A stretch of DNA of 64,000 nt from an uncultured Coprococcus sp. (lineage in GTDB: Bacteria; Bacillota; Clostridia; Lachnospirales; Lachnospiraceae): the NCBI GenBank assembly GCA_947626675.1, contig CANQTC010000010.1, positions 1 through 64,000 of the forward strand. The letters are read 5' to 3'. Position numbers and translations under genes: made by a program. Under the pieces are notes generated by a model. It was given only the letters and a program-made list of their open reading frames with translations. It made no database searches and was not told where the DNA came from. Every line of letters begins with the position of its first letter. The first letter of the stretch is position 1. This document shows positions 24,788 to 34,094 of the stretch, piece by piece.

Positions 24788-25462
24788 ATGAATCAGACAA
24801 TTTTAATCATAGAGGACGATGTTGAAATTAACGATATGCTTCGGGTTTTGTTAAGTCAGAATGGATATCATCCGGTCTGCGCATATTCGGGGACGGAAGG
24901 AATACTTGCCCATAATAAGGATGTCAGTCTTATTTTGCTTGACCTTATGCTGCCGGGAAAAAGCGGAGAGGAAATTATTCAGCAATTGAAAGAAAAGCAT
25001 CATGTTCCTGTTATTGTAACTAGCGCAATCTGCGATGTCAGTAAGAAAGTTGATTTGTTTTCACTGGGAGCAGACGATTACGTTACAAAGCCATTTAATA
25101 ATGATGAACTTCTTGCAAGAATTGCCGCAAGACTTAGAAATCACGCAGAAACGAGTATATCACAGAAGCTTTGTTATAAAGATATTGTTGTTGACAAAAG
25201 TGATTTTTCAGTACAGTGCAGGGGGATTGCAATAGAGCTGTCGCGACATGAATTTGCCCTGCTTTGTATGCTGATGGAAAATCCGCTGCGGACCTGTACA
25301 AAAAGTATGATTTATGATACGGTGTGGGACTATGAAAATTCCGCTGATGATAATACCTTAAATGTACATATAAGCAAGCTTCGAAAAAAACTGAAGGAGT
25401 GCAACCCTGATGAAGAATATATTGAAACGGTCTGGGGAATCGGTTATCGTCTGAAAAAGTAA
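24788..25462 (+). CDS. OmpR-family response regulator of an ABC/antimicrobial-sensing module
   Basis: This 224-residue regulator starts at ATG 24788 behind AAAAAAGGAG. The receiver domain has the acidic pair at 10-11, phospho-acceptor Asp52 in LILLDLMLPGKSG and Lys in TKPFNNDELL. The winged-helix domain ends in YIETVWGIGYRLKK. It is followed by an ABC ATPase, a permease and a histidine kinase, a four-gene arrangement typical of systems that sense and expel peptide antibiotics such as bacitracin or lantibiotics. It is expected to activate the ABC genes through the direct repeats just downstream. Confidence 0.9.
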   Translation: MNQTILIIEDDVEINDMLRVLLSQNGYHPVCAYSGTEGILAHNKDVSLILLDLMLPGKSGEEIIQQLKEKHHVPVIVTSAICDVSKKVDLFSLGADDYVTKPFNNDELLARIAARLRNHAETSISQKLCYKDIVVDKSDFSVQCRGIAIELSRHEFALLCMLMENPLRTCTKSMIYDTVWDYENSADDNTLNVHISKLRKKLKECNPDEEYIETVWGIGYRLKK

Positions 25463-25475
25463 GTGATTATCCTGA

Positions 25476-25531
25476 TTTAAGACTTTTTTAAGAGTTCATT
25501 TAAGTTTTTCTTAATACTTTCATGACATAAT
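25476..25531 (+). promoter_or_regulatory. TTTAAG direct repeats: candidate response-regulator operator
   Basis: TTTAAG occurs at 25476, 25487 and 25499, with a variant CTTAAT at 25510, all 11-12 bases apart, one helical turn. CATAAT at 25526-25531 could serve as the -10. Phased direct repeats before a -10 are the usual form of an OmpR-type activator site. Confidence 0.5.
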
Positions 25532-25567
25532 TACAGCTAAGGACATAGAACACAGGAGGTTATCATT

Positions 25568-26485
25568 ATGCATGAAATTGTATTGCAAACAAAAAATTTG
25601 TCAAAACGATACAAAAACTTTACGGCACTGAATCATGTTGATATGACGGTATATAAGGGTGATATATATGGATTTATCGGCAGAAATGGTGCAGGTAAAA
25701 CAACGATTATGAAGATTATAACAGGGCTTACAGAAGCGACAAGCGGTGAGTTTGAGATTTTCTCGAAGAAAGGGAAAGCTGTTTTTGAGGAAAAAAAGCG
25801 TATGGGATGTATGATTGAAAATCCTGCTTTTTTTGGAAATCTGACTGCATATCAGAACTTAAAGTATTATTGCCTGCAAAAAGGCATTACAAATTTAGAA
25901 CGCATTGATGAGGTATTGGCGCTTGTGCAGCTTACAGATGTTAAAAACAAAAAATTCCGTAAATTCTCTCTTGGCATGAAACAACGTTTAGGAATTGCAT
26001 TTGCCATGCTTGACAATCCTGACCTGATTATACTGGATGAACCGATTAATGGGCTAGACCCGATTGGTATCAGTGAACTGCGGGAAACATTTCATAAGCT
26101 GAATCAGGAATGTGGTATTACCATTATTATTTCCAGCCATATTCTTTCAGAACTTTATGCAGTATCGAACCGGTTTCTGTTTATTGATAAAGGTCAAGTG
26201 CTGAAAGAGATTACAAAAGAAGAGCTGGACCTTGAATGTATGCGCTGTCTTGTTGTAAAGGCAGATGATATCAGGCATATGGCAACGGTTCTTGAAAGTA
26301 AAATGAATATCTCTGATTATAAAGTGATTGATAACAATGAAATCCGTATATATGATGAAAAGGTAAAAGCCACCGAACTGAATAAAGTGCTGATACAAAA
26401 TGATATTAATGTATCGGGTATCTTTGAATCCGGTGTATCATTGGAGGATTATTTTAAATCACTTGTTGGGGAGGTGCAGTTATGA
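25568..26485 (+). CDS. ABC transporter ATPase (antimicrobial peptide type)
   Basis: This 305-residue ATPase has Walker A GRNGAGKTT (about 38-46), signature FSLGMKQRL, Walker B LIILDEPINGLDP and switch His in ISSHILSEL. The type is that of BcrA/LanF exporters. The C-terminal 90 residues form the accessory tail common in that group. An AGGAGG site precedes the ATG. It overlaps the permease gene by four bases. The likely job is removal of a membrane-active peptide or other drug from the envelope. Confidence 0.9.
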   Translation: MHEIVLQTKNLSKRYKNFTALNHVDMTVYKGDIYGFIGRNGAGKTTIMKIITGLTEATSGEFEIFSKKGKAVFEEKKRMGCMIENPAFFGNLTAYQNLKYYCLQKGITNLERIDEVLALVQLTDVKNKKFRKFSLGMKQRLGIAFAMLDNPDLIILDEPINGLDPIGISELRETFHKLNQECGITIIISSHILSELYAVSNRFLFIDKGQVLKEITKEELDLECMRCLVVKADDIRHMATVLESKMNISDYKVIDNNEIRIYDEKVKATELNKVLIQNDINVSGIFESGVSLEDYFKSLVGEVQL

Positions 26486-27276
26486 TAAATATGATGAGGG
26501 CCGATTTATATCGTATCTTTAAAGGCGTTGGTATTTATATTGCAATCATCCTGATTGTGCTGATGTCCGGTATCAGTATAAAGATGAAGGATGCCGGGCA
26601 GCTTGGAAGAAGTGACAGTGCATTTGATGAGGCTATCAGCTACGAGATAACCGGCGATGGTTCTGACGAAAGCAGTTTGCTGGTGCGGAGTATTATTTCC
26701 ACGAATATGAATCTGTATTATCCTTTGATTATTATTGTATTTGTATTGTTAGTGGCAGATTTTTCAAATAAAACCATTAAAAATACATTGACCTCGGCAA
26801 CAAGTAAAAAGAAATACTTTATGTATAAAATGCTGATGTGTCTATTCGGCACCATAATATTTGTAACGATTAGTAATTTGTATACTTATGCAGTTAATTT
26901 CATCGTAAATGGCAAAGCATATACAGAACCGATAGGGAATATTTTTAAGGCAACCTTCCTTCAGATGCCGCTGTTGTTAGGAATCGTCAGTTTCCTTGTA
27001 TTATTAGGTTTCCTTTTCAAAAAACCTGCAATTTTTAATGCGGTATCAATATGTTTTGTTATGGTTTTTCAGCTTCTGGCACAGGCGGTATATGCTATTA
27101 CAAAAGCAGATGTGATTGTAAAATTTATGTCCAAGTATGAATTGCAGACCGCGCTTAAGAAGCTTGCATATTTTCCTGACAGTAAATATGCAGTTACCTG
27201 TATGTGTATTGGTTTTGCAGAAATATTGCTCTGTACGATGCTTGGATGCTTCTTGTTTAAAAAATCGGAAGTATAA
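26482..27276 (+). CDS. ABC transporter permease (ABC-2 type)
   Basis: This 264-residue membrane protein has about six helices. The first is at residues 15-32, followed by an extracellular stretch rich in Asp and Ser. Helix 2 leads into the conserved cytosolic segment FSNKTIKNTLTSATSKKKYFMYKM, seen in permeases of the bacitracin/lantibiotic-immunity type. It is coupled to the ATPase gene by a four-base overlap. It probably works with that ATPase as a 2+2 complex. Confidence 0.85.
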   Translation: MINMMRADLYRIFKGVGIYIAIILIVLMSGISIKMKDAGQLGRSDSAFDEAISYEITGDGSDESSLLVRSIISTNMNLYYPLIIIVFVLLVADFSNKTIKNTLTSATSKKKYFMYKMLMCLFGTIIFVTISNLYTYAVNFIVNGKAYTEPIGNIFKATFLQMPLLLGIVSFLVLLGFLFKKPAIFNAVSICFVMVFQLLAQAVYAITKADVIVKFMSKYELQTALKKLAYFPDSKYAVTCMCIGFAEILLCTMLGCFLFKKSEV

Positions 27277-27324
27277 GTTTTGCGGACCTAGCGGATATCG
27301 TATAAAAGAAAGGAGGAGTAGAAG

Positions 27325-28212
27325 ATGCGTATATGTTTGATTATTCTGGTAATGATGGTCTGTATTCTTCTGCTCTTTCTTATTTTGCAGAAGATGGCGC
27401 TGAGAAGTATTGCAAAGCAGCTTCGTAAAATCGGCAGTGAAGATACAAATGCCCTTGTGAAATCTGATAATGGCAGTTTCGGCGATATGATTAATGAGAT
27501 TAATAAGCTGTTAAAAGAAACGCGTGATAACAGGATTTTGTACCAGCAGAAAAAGCATAACCTTGAACAGATGATGACGAATATATCACATGATTTAAGA
27601 ACACCGCTTACTTCTGCGATGGGGTATATCCATATCATTCAACATTCTGATTTGGATGAAGAAGAACAAAAACGTGAATTGGCTATTGTAGAAAAAAAGC
27701 TTGGACGTCTTGAAGAACTGATTAATTCTTTTTTTGAGTTTTCACAGATTATTTCAGTCGGCAGGCAGCCGGATAAAGAAGCAGTGAATTTCGTCGCTGT
27801 TTTGGAGGCGTCTGTGGTTCATTACTATGATGACTACAGCAGTCAGAACAGAGAAATTATATTAAAGTGCAGACAGAACAGGCTGCTGATGAATTCAAAT
27901 AAGAATATGCTTATGAGAATTTTGGATAATGCGATTCATAATGCCTTGAAGCATGGAACAGGGAATCTTATCATTGAAGTTCATGTTGACGAAAATGTGA
28001 ATATCAGCTTTGAAAATGCGCAGGATTATCAGGATATTGATACGGAGCATATATTTGATGAATTTTATACCACCGATATTTCAAGAACAAAAGGCAGCAC
28101 CGGTCTGGGACTTGCCATTGCAAAGCAATTTACAGAGCTGCTTGGCGGGACGATTTCTGCAGAAAATAAAGAGGATACATTTCTTTTGTCTATGTCATTT
28201 CCAATGAAATGA
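27325..28212 (+). CDS. Sensor histidine kinase of the ABC module
   Basis: This 295-residue kinase has one N-terminal membrane helix (about 3-22) and no sizeable extracellular domain, so sensing probably depends on the membrane or the ABC transporter. The dimerisation box contains His89 in MMTNISHDLRTPLTS. The ATPase domain shows DNAIHNALKHG, a degenerate G1 region and GSTGLGLAIAKQF. An AAAGGAGGAG site precedes the ATG. It is the partner of the regulator at 24788. Confidence 0.9.
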   Translation: MRICLIILVMMVCILLLFLILQKMALRSIAKQLRKIGSEDTNALVKSDNGSFGDMINEINKLLKETRDNRILYQQKKHNLEQMMTNISHDLRTPLTSAMGYIHIIQHSDLDEEEQKRELAIVEKKLGRLEELINSFFEFSQIISVGRQPDKEAVNFVAVLEASVVHYYDDYSSQNREIILKCRQNRLLMNSNKNMLMRILDNAIHNALKHGTGNLIIEVHVDENVNISFENAQDYQDIDTEHIFDEFYTTDISRTKGSTGLGLAIAKQFTELLGGTISAENKEDTFLLSMSFPMK

Positions 28213-28286
28213 AAATGCAGATATCAAAAAAAATTTATGAGAAAACCTATCAATAGGAAGTCTTGTAATTATATGACAGAGAGCTT

Positions 28287-28330
28287 ATAATAGGCGCATG
28301 GTTAGTTAAAACTAACCATGCGCCTATTAT
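28287..28330. terminator. Perfect inverted repeat, probable bidirectional terminator
   Basis: A 21-bp perfect stem (ATAATAGGCGCATGGTTAGTT and its complement) with a two-base loop lies 74 bases after the kinase gene. The end is A/T-rich but lacks a long T run. It could also be a small repeated palindrome. Confidence 0.65.
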
Positions 28331-28476
28331 ATTTATTAAATAATTCCCAATATAGAAAAGATGCTCATAGAAGTAAAAATTTTATTGAATACTATTCGTA
28401 TAAGAAGCTGTATGGAAATCAGTGAGACAGGGAAGCGGTTTTTCAGGCAACTTTCATAAGAAAGGAGAGACAGATT

Positions 28477-29028
28477 GTGATAGAAGAATATTTGATAGAG
28501 CATTGTTCGCCAACGCTGGCATCTTTGAAAACGGCGAGTTTGTTTAGCTATGCATATCAATCGGAGGAAGAACTTTCAGATAGTATAAACCGGTGCAATA
28601 ACATGATGAAAGAAAAAGGAATTCGTGTTCTGGTGTTATCGCAAAAAAAAGCCTCAGCACTGGTTTATGTATATCGCCGTTCATTTCTTGAGAAGGATTT
28701 ACACAAACCGGATGTTGAGGAATTTCTGAAACAATATGGTTATCAGGATATGAGCGTGGGTGCTGTACTGCATCAGTTACAGTTAAAGCTTTTGCGCAAC
28801 GAGCGGTTTCCTCATGAGATAGGCGTATTTTTAGGATATCCGTTAGAGGATGTAAAAGGCTTTATTAATAATTCCGGAAAAAATTGTAAATGTCTGGGGG
28901 ACTGGAAGGTATATGGAGATGAGGATGTTGCAAAACGGCAGTTTGCAAAGTTTAAAAGGTGTAAAACCATTTATCAGAATATGTGGAATCAGGGCAGAAG
29001 TGTTGTGCAGCTAACCGTAGCTGTTTGA
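28477..29028 (+). CDS. DUF3793 family protein
   Basis: This 183-residue protein starts with GTG behind AAGGAGAG. It matches the DUF3793 pattern: IEHCSPTLASLKTASLFSY near the start, RVLVLSQKKASALVYVYRR, LRNERFPHEIGVFLGYPLEDVKGFI and CKCLGDWKVYGDEDVAKRQF with a FxxFKRCKTIY end. No enzymatic role is established. In many Clostridia it lies next to a short flavodoxin, as here (31 bases upstream), which suggests a joint role in low-potential electron transfer, possibly under iron limitation. Confidence 0.85.
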   Translation: MIEEYLIEHCSPTLASLKTASLFSYAYQSEEELSDSINRCNNMMKEKGIRVLVLSQKKASALVYVYRRSFLEKDLHKPDVEEFLKQYGYQDMSVGAVLHQLQLKLLRNERFPHEIGVFLGYPLEDVKGFINNSGKNCKCLGDWKVYGDEDVAKRQFAKFKRCKTIYQNMWNQGRSVVQLTVAV

Positions 29029-29059
29029 CATATAAAAAATACAACAGGAGGATTGTAAA

Positions 29060-29482
29060 ATGAGTAAAGTAGCAGTAGTTTATTGGAGTGGAACCGGAAA
29101 TACAGCCGCTATGGCAACAGCAGTTATGGAGGGTATACAGGAAAATGGCGGAGAAGGAACGCTCTTTTTTGCATCGGAATTTTCAGCAGAAAAGATAGAG
29201 GAATTTGATGCGATTGCATTTGGGTGTCCGGCTATGGGTGCAGAGGTGCTTGAGGAATCAGAGTTTGAGCCGATGTTTACAGAATGTGAGTCCGGATTAA
29301 AAGGAAAGAAAATCGCATTATTTGGTTCTTACGGTTGGGGCAGCGGAGAATGGATGGAAACTTGGGAGCAGACCTGTGCCGGAATTGGCGCTGTGCTTGC
29401 CTGTCCGAGTGTTATCTGCCATGAAGCGCCTGATGAGGAAGGGCTTGCCGGCTGCAAATCATTAGGCTCATCTTTAGTATAA
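29060..29482 (+). CDS. Flavodoxin
   Basis: This 140-residue short-chain flavodoxin carries the FMN phosphate loop WSGTGNTAAMA (residues 9-19), and the aromatic/glycine loops FGCPAMGAEVLEE and FGSYGWGSGEWM bind the isoalloxazine ring. It carries one- or two-electron traffic in place of ferredoxin. An AGGAGG site precedes the ATG. It forms a pair with the DUF3793 gene and is followed by a strong hairpin. Confidence 0.92.
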   Translation: MSKVAVVYWSGTGNTAAMATAVMEGIQENGGEGTLFFASEFSAEKIEEFDAIAFGCPAMGAEVLEESEFEPMFTECESGLKGKKIALFGSYGWGSGEWMETWEQTCAGIGAVLACPSVICHEAPDEEGLAGCKSLGSSLV

Positions 29483-29505
29483 GCGTATTTTACATAAAGT
29501 AAAAA

Positions 29506-29545
29506 CATATCATAAAGAGCAGGTTCGCCTGCTCTTTGTGATATG
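29506..29545 (+). terminator. Hairpin after the flavodoxin gene
   Basis: An 18-bp stem (CATATCATAAAGAGCAGG with CCTGCTCTTTGTGATATG) closes on a TTCG tetraloop. The T run is weak, so it may act as a terminator or a 3' RNA stabiliser. Confidence 0.7.
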
Positions 29546-29957
29546 TATATAGAGGATATCGGGTTGTGTAAGACTGGTATGCTGCTGTTTTTTTGACATT
29601 GATTTTAAAGACAACTTCGAGTACAATGTTTTTAAATCAGGATGAAAAACATGAATACAGAAATCCTGAAACAATGAAGCTTTATGATTTTTGATTGCAA
29701 CAGCACAAATTGTGATGCAAATAGTCAGGTTTCAATAATGGATAAATACTCTGAGATGCCTTAAAATGGTGTTTCAGAGATTTTATTTTGTAACCGTATT
29801 TCTTTTGAGAAATGAATATATTTCCATCGATAAAATGGATGATACTTTATTTTACATTTTATTGATATTGCATTATAATAGGAAGCACAGATATAATATA
29901 AATACATACAGTCTGTAGTGCTTACGGACAAACCGTTTGATTAAAAGGGGATAGCTT
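29546..29957. other. Intergenic region with a strong promoter at its end
   Basis: About 410 bases without a convincing gene. A 22-codon open stretch starting at 29628 has no ribosome site and looks spurious. TTTACA (29851-29856), 17 bases and TATAAT (29874-29879) form a strong promoter for the exonuclease genes that follow. The rest holds nothing I can identify. Confidence 0.6.
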
Positions 29958-31013
29958 ATGAGATTTATACATGCGGCAGATATACATCTTGGTATGAAAC
30001 CGGATAAGGATAAAGCATGGAGCGAAATGCGTGCTGCGGAGATTGAAAGCACATTTGATAAATTAATCGATATAGCAGAGGAAAGAAAGGTGGACTTGCT
30101 GCTTTTAGCAGGCGACGTCTTTCATACGCCGCCGGATATGGCACAATTAAAAAATCTTGACTACAGATTATCAAAACTTACAGCTACACGAACGATTATT
30201 ATTGCGGGAAATCATGATTATATAGAAGAAGATTCGGCATCCGATATATATAGTTTTGAGTCTAATACGATTTTACTGCCGAGAGATTGTTTCAGCAACG
30301 CATATATGGAAGATATCAATACATGCGTTACCGGATTTAGTTATGGGATGGTAGAGTATACGCAGGATGTAACGGAGAATATGGGAGCGCAGATGGAAGA
30401 TGCGATTAATATTTTCCTGGTTCATGGAGGCGATGAAACGCATATACCGATTGATTTTAAAGAAATCGCTGAAGCCGGTTTTGATTATGTGGCGCTCGGT
30501 CATATTCATAAGCCAAAACATATGGTAAAAAACAGGATGGCATATCCGGGTTCTCTTGAGCCGCTTGATTGTACTGAAACGGGAAGAAGAGGATTTATAT
30601 ATGGTCAGTGTCTGAATGGTGAAACAAGAATTAAGTGGGAGCCGCTTAATTGCAGAAGCTATATCAATCTGGGATTTGAGGTAAAGCCGGAATACAGCGG
30701 TGCGCAGATTATTGATATTCTTTGCCGCCAGATTGAGAAGATGGGAACAGAAAATATATATAGAATTCTTCTTCAGGGGAATATTGGAAATGGCGTGAAG
30801 CCGGATTTTTCGCAGCTTAAGCTGAAATACAATATTTATGATATTTCAGATAATACCATGTTTGAGTATAATATGGACAAGCTTTTATTGGATAATGAAA
30901 ATAATCTGATGGGAAAATTCATAAAAACATTATCAGAGGCAGATGATGAAATAAGTCGGAAAGCATTGAAATATGGCGTAGAAGCGATGCTTGCAACTGG
31001 AGATAAGCGGTAG
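29958..31013 (+). CDS. DNA repair exonuclease, YhaO/SbcD-like metallophosphoesterase
   Basis: This 351-residue calcineurin-like phosphoesterase has the metal-binding motifs in order: FIHAADIHLG (D8, H10), LLLAGDVFHTP, IIIAGNHDYIEE, IFLVHGGDET and VALGHIHKPK. This is the nuclease subunit of SbcCD/Mre11-type complexes. Its size and its pairing with a membrane-segment-containing SbcC-like ATPase match YhaO of Bacillus. The ATG follows AAAGGGGATAG. It is driven by the promoter at 29851. Confidence 0.88.
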   Translation: MRFIHAADIHLGMKPDKDKAWSEMRAAEIESTFDKLIDIAEERKVDLLLLAGDVFHTPPDMAQLKNLDYRLSKLTATRTIIIAGNHDYIEEDSASDIYSFESNTILLPRDCFSNAYMEDINTCVTGFSYGMVEYTQDVTENMGAQMEDAINIFLVHGGDETHIPIDFKEIAEAGFDYVALGHIHKPKHMVKNRMAYPGSLEPLDCTETGRRGFIYGQCLNGETRIKWEPLNCRSYINLGFEVKPEYSGAQIIDILCRQIEKMGTENIYRILLQGNIGNGVKPDFSQLKLKYNIYDISDNTMFEYNMDKLLLDNENNLMGKFIKTLSEADDEISRKALKYGVEAMLATGDKR

Positions 31014-31050
31014 GAAGATACGAACTTTTACTTGAGGATTGGTACAGATA

Positions 31051-32745
31051 ATGTATATAAATAAATTGCTTTTAAAGGAATTTGGAAAATTTAATAATAA
31101 AGAAATACGGCTTAATCCGGGTTTGAACCTGATATACGGACCGAATGAATCAGGAAAGACAACGATAAAAGAGTTTATCGTGGGGATGCTGTATGGAATC
31201 GATAAATCAAGGGGACTTGGTGCAAAACTTGATAATTACAAGCTTAGAAAGCCTGTTAATGGAAACGGGTATTCCGGTAAAGCGTATGTGAGCTATAAGG
31301 GAAAAAGTCATCTTATAGAAAGAAGTTTCTTAAGGACAAATAAAAATGCTGCGCTTACAGAGATTGAAACCGGAAAAGAAGTGCGGCTGAAAAAGCCGAA
31401 TTCATTTCAGGGAATATTATTTAATGTGGATAAAAGCACTTATGTCAATACTTTATGTATCGGTGAGCATGGTGCAGCGCCCGGGAAAGAACTGGCTGAC
31501 GAGCTTGGTAATTATGTACTGAATCTGACGACTACGAAAAATGCGGATATTGATAAAGCGGAAGCCATCAACTATCTTAAGCAGGAGAAGAAGCATTATG
31601 ACAATAGAAAACAGCTTGCTCAGATAGAAAAATATGAGGCAGATATGGCAGCGCTGGGTGATGTGGATGCGGAACTGGAAAAAATACGCGAGAAAAGAAG
31701 GGAAGAACTGGATGCCTATAATATGGAAATCGCCAGATTAAAGCGTGAGGCAAGACAGTTGGTAAATGAAGCAGACGCAGCAATACCTGATGAAGACGAG
31801 GACAGGGAAAGAAGCCGTATATTTCTTGATGTCGAAGCGCTTCCGGAGGAGGAACCTAAGAACTTTAAAAAAGACAGGAAACTGACAGATAATATTTTTA
31901 TCATATTACTGACCGGAATTGCTGTAGTAGCCCTTGTTACATTTCTTGTTCACTGGCTTCATTTCCAGAAATCCATCCGGCAGTTGTTTACCATTTGTTC
32001 GATTGCTTTTGTCGCAATCACAATGATAGACGATATGTATAGGAAGGGATTCTTTGATGGTGATGAAAAATTACCTGATGAAGAGGAATTTCATAAGATG
32101 GTGTACGAACTCGGAAGAGCCACCGAGTCGCGTACGGTACGAATCGAAATCGATAAGAATTTTCAGGAAGCGCATGATGCGAAGCTGGAACTCCTGAAGT
32201 TTCAGGAGCATGATGCAGTTGTGAAACGGGAGCGGTATTATGAACTGAGAGGAAAACGGGATATCCTGCGCGAAGAATATGAAACACTTGAGAAAGAAAA
32301 ACGTGCAATCGACCTCGCCATTGATACGATTAATACGTTATCGGTCGATATATACAATGATTTTGGAAGCCAGTTAAATGAAAGCATATCCGAAATGGTC
32401 AGCATAATAACAGATGGGAAATATAGTAAGGTACTGCTTGATGATACAATGCATATTTCCGTTCTTGACGGAGACCATTATATGGGAATCGAGTATTTGA
32501 GCAGCGGTACGATGGAGCAAATCTATCTGGCTGTCCGGCTGTGTATCGCCAGTTTACTGTGTGAGGACAAGATGCCTGTTATCGTAGATGATATCTTTAC
32601 TGCATATGACTCAAGGCGTCTTAGAAATACGCTTTATTGTATGAGCCGCATTAAAACAGACCAGATTATTATCTTAACGTCCAATGAAGCGATAGGAGAT
32701 ATGTTAGATGATTTATCGATGGATTATAATTATATAGAGCTGTAA
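31051..32745 (+). CDS. SbcC/YhaN-like ATPase with internal membrane helices
   Basis: This 564-residue AAA/SMC-type ATPase is the partner of the preceding nuclease. The ATG at 31051 is chosen because the conserved start MYINKLLLKEFGKF begins there; a TTG 12 bases earlier is less likely. Walker A is GPNESGKTT (about residues 31-39). A coiled-coil arm (about 170-245) follows. The middle contains two hydrophobic helices (IIGLLTGIAVVAL-like and a second around FTICSIAFVAITMI), and the second arm is at about 355-420. The signature EYLSSGTMEQIYLAVRL and Walker B MPVIVDDIFTAYD lie near the C-terminus. The membrane pair resembles YhaN and suggests envelope-linked DNA repair. Confidence 0.85.
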   Translation: MYINKLLLKEFGKFNNKEIRLNPGLNLIYGPNESGKTTIKEFIVGMLYGIDKSRGLGAKLDNYKLRKPVNGNGYSGKAYVSYKGKSHLIERSFLRTNKNAALTEIETGKEVRLKKPNSFQGILFNVDKSTYVNTLCIGEHGAAPGKELADELGNYVLNLTTTKNADIDKAEAINYLKQEKKHYDNRKQLAQIEKYEADMAALGDVDAELEKIREKRREELDAYNMEIARLKREARQLVNEADAAIPDEDEDRERSRIFLDVEALPEEEPKNFKKDRKLTDNIFIILLTGIAVVALVTFLVHWLHFQKSIRQLFTICSIAFVAITMIDDMYRKGFFDGDEKLPDEEEFHKMVYELGRATESRTVRIEIDKNFQEAHDAKLELLKFQEHDAVVKRERYYELRGKRDILREEYETLEKEKRAIDLAIDTINTLSVDIYNDFGSQLNESISEMVSIITDGKYSKVLLDDTMHISVLDGDHYMGIEYLSSGTMEQIYLAVRLCIASLLCEDKMPVIVDDIFTAYDSRRLRNTLYCMSRIKTDQIIILTSNEAIGDMLDDLSMDYNYIEL

Positions 32746-32777
32746 GGAATAAAAATCAATGCTTCTATTGATTAAAG

Positions 32778-32822
32778 AAACAGCTTCCACACTGTATCTA
32801 CAGTATGGAAGCTGTTTTTTTA
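32778..32822. terminator. Terminator between the convergent yhaN-like and prs genes
   Basis: AAACAGCTTCCACACTGTA pairs with TACAGTATGGAAGCTGTTT, and T7 follows on the plus strand. It lies between convergent genes and may serve both. Confidence 0.9.
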
Positions 32823-32840
32823 TCATCATCTGAAAAGACC

Positions 32841-34037
32841 TTATATTTCGTAATTATCTGAAATCGTATGCTTTACCTTGTATTCTGCAATTCTTGCATT
32901 AATTCTTTCCGTTGGGTCCAGTAAATCGCTTAAAGAAGCATCGTGGTTTAAGTGGTCTATAATTAAAGCGATATATTTACTCATATCAGCGGACTCATAC
33001 CAGTCGCGGGTGAAGAGCGCCGGAAGCTGATAGGTCAGGTTCGTTGTGATAACCTTTTCGATAAGTCCCTCTTCATGACACTTATCAAATGGCTCAAGTC
33101 CTTTTGTGAATAAACCAAAGGTAGCAATGGCATAGACACGTCTTGCCTTCCGCTCTTTCAGCTGTTTTGCAACGTCAATCATGCTTTCACCGGAGGCAAT
33201 CATATCATCGATGATAATAACGTCTTTGCCCTCAACAGAATCACCGAGAAATTCATGGGCAACAATCGGATTACGACCGTCTACAACTCTTGAATAATCT
33301 CTTCGTTTATAGAACATTCCCACATCAACGCCAAGAAGATTTGCAAAATAAATTGCTCTGTGCATAGCGCCCTCATCAGGTGATATCACCATCATATGGT
33401 CATTATTAATTTCAAGGTCAGGTGTGGTACGAAGAAGAGTCTTAATAAACTGATAAGTTGGTCTTACATTTTCAAATCCACTCTTAGGAATCGCATTTAC
33501 CACACGAGGGTCATGGGCATCAAATGTTACAATATTATCAACCCCATAGCTCTTAAGCTCCTGAAGCATAACGGCGCAATCGAGAGACTCCCGGTTAGAA
33601 CGTTTATGCTGGCGGCTTTCATAAAGAAAAGGCATAATAACAGTGATTTTTCTAGGTTTATCAGTCATGGCAGATATAATACGCTTTAAGTCAGCATAGT
33701 GGTCGTCAGGTGACATTCTCTGAATCTGACCTGCCATCGTATATGTGCAGCTATAATTACCTACATCAAGCATGATATAGATGTCCTTACCGCGAACGGA
33801 CTCGTTAATGATACCTTTTGCTTCTCCTGAACCAAAACGCGGACAATCGGTATCAATCAGATAGGTATCCTTCTCATAGCCGTGATAAACTATAGAAGAT
33901 TTGTGCTCGTTCTGACGATTTTTTCTCCATTTTACAATATAATGGTCTACCTTATTTCCTAATTCAGTGCAGCTCTTGTGAGCAACAATTCCTAAGCTAC
34001 CAACGGGTATCGTTTCTAATTTGCTATCGTCTGGCAT
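32841..34037 (-). CDS. prs: Ribose-phosphate pyrophosphokinase, long form
   Basis: This enzyme makes PRPP from ribose 5-phosphate and ATP, feeding nucleotide, His and Trp synthesis. The PRPP-binding loop is VIIIDDMIASGES (about residues 265-277). Other family features are KITVIMPFLYESRQHKRSNRESLDCAVMLQEL and FDAHDPRVVNAIP. At 398 residues it is about 80 longer than the usual form, mainly through an N-terminal region of about 70 residues (GSLGIVAHKSCTELGNKVDHY). This is the divergent form seen in many Clostridia. A GGAGG site precedes the ATG. It lies 57 bases downstream of dnaI on the same strand. Confidence 0.88.
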   Translation of the reverse strand: MPDDSKLETIPVGSLGIVAHKSCTELGNKVDHYIVKWRKNRQNEHKSSIVYHGYEKDTYLIDTDCPRFGSGEAKGIINESVRGKDIYIMLDVGNYSCTYTMAGQIQRMSPDDHYADLKRIISAMTDKPRKITVIMPFLYESRQHKRSNRESLDCAVMLQELKSYGVDNIVTFDAHDPRVVNAIPKSGFENVRPTYQFIKTLLRTTPDLEINNDHMMVISPDEGAMHRAIYFANLLGVDVGMFYKRRDYSRVVDGRNPIVAHEFLGDSVEGKDVIIIDDMIASGESMIDVAKQLKERKARRVYAIATFGLFTKGLEPFDKCHEEGLIEKVITTNLTYQLPALFTRDWYESADMSKYIALIIDHLNHDASLSDLLDPTERINARIAEYKVKHTISDNYEI

Positions 34038-34094
34038 GATAAAATCCTCCGTAATAAAATTTCTGCATTTGCTGGTTGCGCAATGATTTAGTAC

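Noticed and set aside
28287-28330. Perfect palindrome considered as an insertion-sequence end
   Set aside because: There is no transposase or second copy in the window; a terminator is the simpler reading.
29628-29696. 22-codon open stretch in the gap before the YhaO-like gene
   Set aside because: It has no ribosome site, no recognisable product and no conserved neighbour.
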